Of a DNA stretch of 14,273 bases, positions 8,330-14,273 are shown piece after piece. This DNA comes from Nitrospira sp. GTDB lineage: Bacteria; Nitrospirota; Nitrospiria; Nitrospirales; Nitrospiraceae. The notes under the pieces were generated by a model. The model was not told the origin of the DNA. It saw nothing but the letters and a program-made list of their open reading frames with translations, and ran no database searches. Both the position numbers and the translations under genes were made by a program. How positions within the stretch are numbered: position 1 is the stretch's first letter; each line of letters starts with the position of its first letter. The DNA lies in contig JAAUPT010000009.1 of the NCBI GenBank assembly GCA_012032965.1, positions 1-14,273 on the forward strand, written 5' to 3'.

Positions 8330-8479
8330 CCTTCGCTGCTGGTTCCTCGTTGTAGCGATCATCTGCGCGGGCAACCCCTGCGGACTTCGACAAAACCATG
8401 TGAATTTCTCATCCGAAATGTGTTATTGGAAGCGGCGTCCAGCCTGTACCACACAAGAACTTTGGATGGGAGGAACTAC
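8330..8479 (+). other. Gene-free stretch between the 31-codon ORF and the DUF1207 gene
   Basis: From the phosphoketolase stop (8237) to the next confident start (8480) there are 242 bases. Besides the 31-codon ORF I see no clear terminator hairpin and no convincing -35/-10 pair. The only firm signal is the ribosome-binding site GGGAGGA at 8468-8474. A promoter for the next gene probably lies here, but I cannot place it. Confidence 0.3.
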
Positions 8480-9448
8480 ATGGGTCGGGGAGTGTTTCAT
8501 GAACGATGGCCTGTCAGGGTATTGATTATCGTGTGCTTGCTCGGAGGACCGGCGTACGCGGCTGATTCGAGCGAGAAGAGGATGGATGACGCGACGCCAA
8601 GAGATGTGCTTGATTGTCGGTACCAGCGATCGGACGGGGAGAACATTGCCAATGAATGGTTTCCCTCGGACGATCTTTTTCAACCGCTTTTGGCTGATCC
8701 GAGGCAACCTCAGTTCTTCGCCCTCTGGCAGTCGACGCAGTCACGCAACGAACGGACCAATGCGAACATCGGATCGATAGGCATTGGAGAGAATTTTGGA
8801 TTTTTTACCAGGCGCACGGGCTGTAACGGATGGCAGATCAGCTTACTCGCGGGGATTTTTGCACAATTTGACCTAGATGCGTCGAATTCCGCGCTCATCA
8901 ATGTCGACTTCAATGTGGGCGTTCCGGTAACCTGGCGTCATGGAAACTGGTCTGCGCGACTTCGCTTTTATCACCAGAGCAGTCACATTGGGGATGAGTT
9001 CCTGGGAGCTAATCCCGGCTTCCAGTCGATCGGACTTCAGTTTGAAGAAGTGGACATGATTGTCTCCTACGACGTCCAGAAATGGTTGCGCCTATATGGA
9101 GGCGGCGCGGTGATGGTCAATCGTCAACCGGTCACGATTGACCGCAATACTGCGCAATGGGGATTCGAAGCGCGAACTCCAACCCCTTTTGGGAGATCCT
9201 ACGGCTTTGGTCTGTTGTCGCATCCGATCCTCTTTTGGCCCCTCCTGACGGCGGACTTTAAGTCCGTTGAAGAGCAGGGCTGGCACATCAACACGAATTT
9301 GCTGATGGGCTTCGATATGTCTCGGGTCGGAACTTTTAAGCGTCTTCGGATTCTTTTTAACTACTATCACGGCTATAATCCCTATGGGCAATTCTTCTAC
9401 TCCCAGAAGACCGAATCATTTGGAGTCGGCGCGTATTTCATGTTCTAG
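8480..9448 (+). CDS. DUF1207 family protein, probable outer-membrane protein
   Basis: The protein is 322 residues with an N-terminal signal peptide: basic residues near HERWPVR, hydrophobic core VLIIVCLLGG and a likely cut after PAYA. The mature part matches what I know of the DUF1207 family: a LLADPRQPQF segment, a long run of alternating polar and hydrophobic strands, the phrase FYHQSSHIGDEFLG, then RLYGGGAVM. It ends in phenylalanine (GVGAYFMF), as many outer-membrane beta-barrels do. The role of the family is not known. ATG 8480 is supported by GGGAGGA at 8468-8474, five bases before it; the same frame is open further upstream but without a good site. It stands alone between the carbon cassette and ftsH, with 59 bases before ftsH, so co-transcription with ftsH is possible. 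Confidence 0.8.
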   Translation: MGRGVFHERWPVRVLIIVCLLGGPAYAADSSEKRMDDATPRDVLDCRYQRSDGENIANEWFPSDDLFQPLLADPRQPQFFALWQSTQSRNERTNANIGSIGIGENFGFFTRRTGCNGWQISLLAGIFAQFDLDASNSALINVDFNVGVPVTWRHGNWSARLRFYHQSSHIGDEFLGANPGFQSIGLQFEEVDMIVSYDVQKWLRLYGGGAVMVNRQPVTIDRNTAQWGFEARTPTPFGRSYGFGLLSHPILFWPLLTADFKSVEEQGWHINTNLLMGFDMSRVGTFKRLRILFNYYHGYNPYGQFFYSQKTESFGVGAYFMF

Positions 9449-9507
9449 GGTGTTGCGAGGGTGGAAGAATGAGTCCATGCTGCATTTGCAAGTCCTGAGC
9501 AAGGCCG

Positions 9508-11309
9508 ATGAATAAAAAAGTCTCCTTTTCCATTTGGTACATCCTTCTGGCCATGATGGCGGTAGTGCTCGTGCATGACTTTATTCGGGCTCTGAACCAG
9601 GTCGAAGAGCTTCCCTACAGTGAATTCAAGCGATTGGTCACGGAGGGCAAGGTCGCAGAAGTCTCCGTGACCAGCCACGTATTGACCGGAACATTAAAGC
9701 CTGAGGGGGATTTGAAAGAACCCAAAGCCTTTGCGACTGTACGGGTCGAAGACCCTGATCTCGTGCGTGAACTCAATCAACACGGAGTCACCTTTACGGG
9801 CGTCATTGAATCCACCTTTTGGCGCGATCTTTTATCATGGATTATCCCGGTTGCTCTGTTCGTCGGTATCTGGTTCTTCATTTTTCGACGATTGGGACAG
9901 GCGCAGGGCGGGTTCATGCAGGTCGGGCAATCCAAAGCGAAGATCTACGTAGAGAAGGACATCAAGGTGACGTTTGCGGATGTCGCCGGTGTGGACGAGG
10001 CCAAAGACGAACTGCGTGAGGTGATCGAGTTCCTCAAGACGCCGGAGAAGTTCACCAAGCTCGGCGGCAAGATTCCCAAGGGGATCCTGCTCGTTGGACC
10101 TCCGGGGACCGGCAAGACGTTGCTGGCCCGTGCTGTTGCCGGTGAGGCCGGCGTGACGTTCTTCAGCATCAGCGGATCAGAATTTGTGGAAATGTTCGTC
10201 GGGGTCGGGGCCGCCCGGGTCCGTGATCTCTTCGATCAGGCAAAGCTCAAAGCACCCTGCATTATCTTCATCGATGAGTTGGATGCACTCGGAAAAGCCC
10301 GTGGGGCGGGGCCCATGGGGCATGAGGAGCGGGAGCAAACGCTCAATCAGTTGCTGGTCGAGATGGATGGCTTCGATCCTCGTATCGGGGTCATTCTCAT
10401 GGCAGCGACCAATCGCCCCGAGATTCTCGATCCTGCGTTGCTGCGGGCCGGCCGGTTCGATCGACATGTGGTGGTGGATCGTCCGGACAAGATCGGTCGC
10501 CTCGCCATTCTTCGTGTGCATGCTAAACAGGTGACGCTTGGTCCCGACGCCGATCTCGAAAATATCGCCGCGATGACCCCTGGGTTCTCCGGAGCCGATT
10601 TGGCCAACATCATCAATGAGGCGGCGTTGCTGGCTGTGCGACGTGGCAAGGACGAGGTCGGTTTTTCAGAATTGCAGGAGGCGGTCGAGCGAGTCATTGC
10701 AGGCTTGGAGAAGAAGAATCGCGTCTTGAATAAGATGGAAAAGGAGCGGGTGGCCTACCATGAGACGGGTCATGCCCTCATTGCCATGTCGTTGCCGGGG
10801 ATGGATCAGGTGCAGAAGATCTCGATTATTCCACGTGGTGTGGCGGCGCTCGGCTATACATTGCAGCTTCCGACGGAAGACCGCTTTCTCATGACGAAAT
10901 CTGAATTGGAGAACAAAGTTGCTGTGTTACTCGGTGGACGGATCGCCGAAGAAACCATCTTCGGCGAGGCCTCCACGGGAGCGCAGAACGATCTCCTCAA
11001 AGCCACCGACATTGCAAAAGCATGGTCAAAGCCTATGGAATGAGCGAAAAACTGGGCACCATCACATTGGAACGAGAACGACAGCCCCAGTTCCTCCAAC
11101 TTCCTGTCGCGTCAGAAAAAGGCGATTACTCCGAAGAAACCGCCCGTGAGATCGATTGCGAAGTGCGGCGAATCATCGATGAGCAGTACGGGCGGGTGAG
11201 GCACATGCTGGAAGAAAGGAAGGCCGCACTCCAACAGGGCGCCAAACTTCTGCTGGAACGCGAAGTCATTACCGGGGCTGAGCTGAAGGCGATTCTAGAT
11301 GGCACGTAG
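9508..11309 (+). CDS. ftsH: ATP-dependent zinc metalloprotease FtsH (one-base frameshift near 11022)
   Basis: FtsH is a hexameric inner-membrane AAA+ protease that extracts and degrades damaged membrane proteins and some short-lived cytoplasmic ones. Seen in order: a first membrane helix (about residues 8-27), a small periplasmic domain, a second helix (about 110-127), then the AAA+ module with Walker A GPPGTGKT (197-204), Walker B IIFIDE (252-257) and the [20 protein letters not shown] region of the second region of homology. The zinc site is HETGH (418-422), with a likely third ligand at aspartate 495. The frame breaks at GCATGG (11020-11025): one extra A gives [18 protein letters not shown], the normal family sequence, and joins the fragment that ends at 11043 to the one that ends at 11309. 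The joined length is about 600 residues, normal for FtsH. The tail is short and ends ILDGT. Confidence 0.92.
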
Positions 11310-11407
11310 AGTGTGCTCGAGGATCTGCTTACGGTTTTCTGACACGGATTGGACAGATGTGATGCTCAGACTTATGAGGAGTCCGATCAACCGACGGCGT
11401 GTGACCG

Positions 11408-12525
11408 ATGGAACCACGGGCAACTATCTCGGTCGAGGATAATGTGATCCGCTGCGGCGCGCTTGGATCCTTCCGAACCTGACTCAGCTGGAGCGAGGAA
11501 GTCGAGCGCTTCGATGGCCAAATGTGCCCTCCGTTCTCTGCGACGTCGACGAGGTGACCGCCATGGATACGGGCGGCGCGCTCATGCTGCTGCGTTGCAT
11601 CAGCGACTTACGTCGTAAGGGACAACAAACGTCACTCCAAGGGCTCAAGCCAGAGTTCACGGAACTGCTCAGGAAAATCGAAACGCACTGGCCTGCCCTG
11701 GAGCCGGGAGAAACGGTCCCACGGAGAAGGATCCGATGGGCCAAGGCTCTTCCTCAAGTTATGCGGTCTCGGCGAGCCTCCGTTCTTCGCGCGCTTGCGT
11801 TTCTTGGGGAGAGCACCATCGCATTGGGCCGATCACTGATACGGCCGCGTTCCATCCGATGGCGGGCGCTCTTGCGGATCGTGGAATTGGATGGAGTACG
11901 CGCCTTGCCGATCACCGGCCTACTGACATTTCTGGTGGGTATCGTGATTGCCTATCAGGCTGCGGAGCAACTCCGTAAGTTCGGCACGAACATTTTCATC
12001 GTGGATCTGGTCGGCATCTCGCTGTTGCGTGAAATTGCGCCGCTGATTGTGGCGATCCTCATCGCGGGCCGTTCGGGTTCAGCCTTTGCGGCCGAGATCG
12101 GCACGATGAAGGTCACAGAAGAATTGGACGCGGTGCAGACCTTGGGCATCTCGCCCATGAACCTGCTCGTGCTTCCGCGGGTGATCGGCCTCGTCATCGC
12201 CCTTCCCTTGTTGACGGTTTTCGCGGATGTCGTGGGCGTATTCGGCGGCATGTTGATTGCCTTAGGAGAGCTCAACGTGAGTTTTGCGGAGTTTATCGCT
12301 CGATTCGAGGAAGCCGTGCCGTTGCGGCACTTGCTCATCGGGTTGGGGAAGGCGCCGTTCTTCGCGGCGATCATTGCCTTGGTGGGCTGTTACCAAGGAT
12401 TTCAGATTAGGGGTGGCGTGGATGACGTCGGCCGACACACCACCTTCAGTGTGGTGCAGGGCATTTTCCTCGTCATCGTGCTCGATGCGATTTGCAGTAT
12501 TCTGCTTAACTTGTGGGACCTGTGA
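11408..12525 (+). CDS. mlaE: MlaE-type lipid transport permease with N-terminal STAS domain (three frame breaks in the STAS part)
   Basis: This is the membrane subunit of a Mla/MCE lipid transporter that moves phospholipids across the Gram-negative envelope. The permease half is intact from 11524: GVRALPITGLLTFLVGIVIA, LREIAPLIVAILIAGRSGSA, then EIGTMKVTEELDAVQTLGIS and further helices to NLWDL. Upstream, a STAS domain can be pieced together over three frames: from ATG 11408 (ATISVEDNVIRCG), AWILPNLTQLER (about 11461-11496), EVERFD (11498-11515), then WPNVPSVLCDVDEVTAMDTGG. This needs a missing base near 11460, an extra G near 11497 and a missing T at 11515, giving about 372 residues, a normal size for STAS-MlaE fusions. 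Unrepaired, only the part from GTG 11524 (333 residues) is open. No good ribosome-binding site precedes 11408, so the true start may lie upstream, for example at ATG 11374. Confidence 0.85.
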
Positions 12526-12556
12526 TCGGCGTACGCATACCTAGAGGTTGTCCCTG

Positions 12557-13383
12557 ATGTTTCCAGTCGCAAAGCTTGAGACACCGGTGATTGAAGTGAG
12601 CCACGTCGCCACGAAGTTTGGAGAGGCCATCATACATGAGGATGTCAGCCTGTCTATCAACCGGGGGAAATTTTTGCGATTGCCGGTGGTAATGGCTGTG
12701 GCAAGACTACGTTGTTGCGGGAGATCATCGGTTTGATCACGCCTTCAGCCGGAACAATCCGGTTGTTCGGATTGGACAGCCGACGGTTGGAAAGGGGCGA
12801 TGGCCATCCGATCCACCGTCGATTCGGTGTGATGTTTCAGCATGGCGCCCTGTTTAGCTCGCTCACGCTCGCGGAAAACGTCGCCGTGCCGTTGCGCGAG
12901 CATACCACTCTCAGCGAGGCGCTGATCCGTGATCTTATCGCGGCCAAAATTACCATGGTGGGATTGCCGCCCGACAGTGCCGCCAAATATCCCAACGAAC
13001 TCAGCGGAGGCATGCGGAGACGGGCCGCGCTCGCCCGGGCTATCGTCATGGACCCAGAGTTGCTTTTTCTCGATGAGCCGACGGCGGGGCTCGATCCGAT
13101 TATAGCCGCGGGATTTGACGATCTCGTGCTTTCGTTAAAGAGTCTCCTTGGACTGACGGTCGTCATGGTCACGCACGATCTGGATTCGCTGTGGCGGATC
13201 GCCAATCGCGTGGCGGTGTTGGGAAACGCGAAGGTGCTGGGAGTGGGAACCATGCAGGAGTTGTCGAGTTCAGACGATCCTGTCATCCGTGAATACTTCA
13301 ATGGTCCCCGCGGGCGGGCGGCGAGAGAACAGGCGGCATGGAACACCAGAGGCCATCACGACTCGACCACAGATCCGGCATGA
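12557..13383 (+). CDS. mlaF: MlaF-type ABC transporter ATPase (one-base frameshift at 12663-12667)
   Basis: This is the cytoplasmic ATPase that drives the MlaE permease. ATG 12557 follows AGAGG (12543-12547) and lies 31 bases after mlaE; a TTG at 12548 is a weaker option. The first frame runs to a stop at 12736 but leaves the family sequence at the G run 12663-12667. With six Gs instead of five it reads RGEIFAIAGGNGCGKTTLL, a canonical Walker A (residues 44-51), and continues to 13383. The second part has the Q-loop (GVMFQHGALF), signature LSGGM at 13000-13014, Walker B LLFLDEPTAGLDP and the H-loop VTHD. The joined length is about 275 residues, typical. Since the break destroys the ATP-binding loop, a real mutation would kill the gene; a sequencing slip is far more likely given the other breaks. 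Confidence 0.9.
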
Positions 13384-13411
13384 CACTGACGAGCAACTGA
13401 AAGGCAACAGG

Positions 13412-14273
13412 ATGGAACCCAAGGTCAACTATGTTCTCGTCGGCTCGTTCGTGGCATTACTCGGGGCTGGTATACTGGCCGGAGTTTTGTGGTTAGGAAA
13501 GTCCGACTATCGAGGCTCCTACGACCGGTATGTGGCCTATATGAAGGAATCGGTTGCAGGATTGAGCGTCAATTCCATCGTCAAATATCGGGGCGTCGAT
13601 GTAGGCCGCGTCAGGAGCATTGCCCTGAGCCCTGACAATCCGAAGGAGGTGCTCCTGACGCTGGATATTGAGCGAGGGGCGCCGATTAAAACGGACACCA
13701 TTGCCATCCTTGAAACCCAGGGGCTCACCGGTCTGGCAACCATCAATTTGACTGGAGGAAGCCGGGATGCTCCTTCGTTGCAAGCTGAGGAAGGACAGGC
13801 GTATCCGGTCATCAAGACCGGGCCCTCCTTGTTCTTCCGCTTGGATGAAGCGATTTCACGCTTGCTTTCGGAAGAAAGTGTGGCCCAACTCCTAGGCGAT
13901 CTTGATGTGGCAGCGAAGGGGGCGGCGAAAGTCTTGGATGAAGAGAATCACATGATGCTGAAGCGAACGATAAAGGACCTCTCTGATGTCGCCCAAACCA
14001 TTGCGGCTCATAAGGTGCAGATCGAGCAAAGCTTGGACGGCGCCGCTCGAAGTGCGGACAATCTTGTCAAGTTGACGACGTCATTGAATGGGCAGGTTCC
14101 TACCTTACTTGCAGGAATCAACAAGAGTGTCGCCGCTCTGGGCACCGCGACGGACGAACTCGCTCGGACCAGCAAGACGGTTGGAACGGTCGTCAATGAA
14201 GCCAGGCCCGAGGTGCAACAGTTCTCGCGACAGACCTTGCCCGAGGCCGGATTGCTGGTCACCGAGCTCAGAC
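13412..14273 (+). CDS. mlaD: MlaD-type MCE domain substrate-binding protein (3' end outside window)
   Basis: MlaD is anchored in the inner membrane and binds phospholipid in the periplasm for the MlaEF pump. The frame is open from ATG 13412 through the last base (287 complete codons), so the C-terminus is missing. GAAAGG at 13399-13404 stands seven bases before the start, 28 bases after mlaF. It has one membrane helix (about residues 7-29), then the MCE domain (about 37-140) with the typical SVAGLSVNSIVKYRGVDVGRV and TQGLTGLATINLTGG stretches. The following part is helical, rich in alanine, leucine and charged residues with few prolines, as in MCE proteins that form long coiled-coil tails. 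With mlaE and mlaF it makes a complete inner-membrane set in the order E-F-D. An auxiliary lipoprotein gene often follows in such operons but lies beyond the window. Confidence 0.92.
   Translation, partial: MEPKVNYVLVGSFVALLGAGILAGVLWLGKSDYRGSYDRYVAYMKESVAGLSVNSIVKYRGVDVGRVRSIALSPDNPKEVLLTLDIERGAPIKTDTIAILETQGLTGLATINLTGGSRDAPSLQAEEGQAYPVIKTGPSLFFRLDEAISRLLSEESVAQLLGDLDVAAKGAAKVLDEENHMMLKRTIKDLSDVAQTIAAHKVQIEQSLDGAARSADNLVKLTTSLNGQVPTLLAGINKSVAALGTATDELARTSKTVGTVVNEARPEVQQFSRQTLPEAGLLVTELR

Noticed and set aside
9469..9498. Tiny cysteine-rich ORF (MSPCCICKS) before ftsH
   Set aside because: Nine codons with no attenuator structure after it; too short to support.
11010..11030. Programmed ribosomal frameshift in ftsH
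   Set aside because: No slippery heptamer is present at GCAAAAGCATGG in the right frame, the product would not be a useful short form, and four other genes nearby show the same kind of break.
12655..12690. Programmed frameshift at the G5-A3-T5 run of mlaF
   Set aside because: The run does not form a proper X-XXY-YYZ heptamer in the reading frame. Adding one G gives the consensus GEIFAI before Walker A, better than slippage on the T run.
1..14273. CRISPR arrays, tRNA or rRNA genes, insertion sequences, phage genes
   Set aside because: I saw no repeat-spacer pattern, cloverleaf, transposase or integrase on either strand.

Overview
The window reads as a piece of a moderately GC-rich, Gram-negative bacterial chromosome. 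It encodes an outer-membrane-type protein of the DUF1207 family and the inner-membrane part of a Mla (MCE) phospholipid transport system, and every gene is on the + strand. The protein sequences and the mix of genes remind me of Nitrospira (Nitrospirota). That assignment is by impression only, since no taxonomic marker gene is present.

Layout: (1) 1-1115, the 3' end of an ABC-2 type permease, overlapping by its stop codon with a small four-helix membrane protein. (2) 1116-1541, a structured non-coding stretch with three hairpins and a direct repeat. (3) 1542-2710, a secreted or membrane protein made of 17-residue bactofilin-like repeats followed by hydrophobic helices. (4) 2814-8237, a carbon/energy cassette: short-form alpha-glucan phosphorylase, acetate kinase and phosphoketolase, followed by a 31-codon ORF overlapping the phosphoketolase stop. 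(5) 8480-9448, a DUF1207 protein with a signal peptide. (6) 9508-11309, the membrane protease FtsH. (7) 11408-14273, mlaE (with a fused STAS domain), mlaF and the start of mlaD, which runs off the window.

How the genes fit together: the phosphorylase releases glucose-1-phosphate from glycogen; after conversion to fructose-6-phosphate elsewhere in the cell, phosphoketolase gives acetyl-phosphate, and acetate kinase turns this into acetate and ATP. This is a plausible compact route from stored glycogen to ATP without pyruvate or phosphotransacetylase. The distal genes concern the envelope: FtsH quality control and Mla lipid transport.

The most striking property of the sequence is that five conserved genes (the bactofilin-like gene, ackA, ftsH, mlaE, mlaF) are each broken by one-base-type frameshifts, seven in all. 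At least two sit in G runs and restore a perfect family motif if one base is added back, and three fall within about 60 bases of mlaE. I read these as uncorrected sequencing or assembly indels rather than true pseudogenes, and I give each gene over its full reconstructed span. I found no convincing new biological system. The least explained parts are the structured intergenic region at 1147-1309, the bactofilin-like/membrane fusion, and the 31-codon ORF after phosphoketolase.
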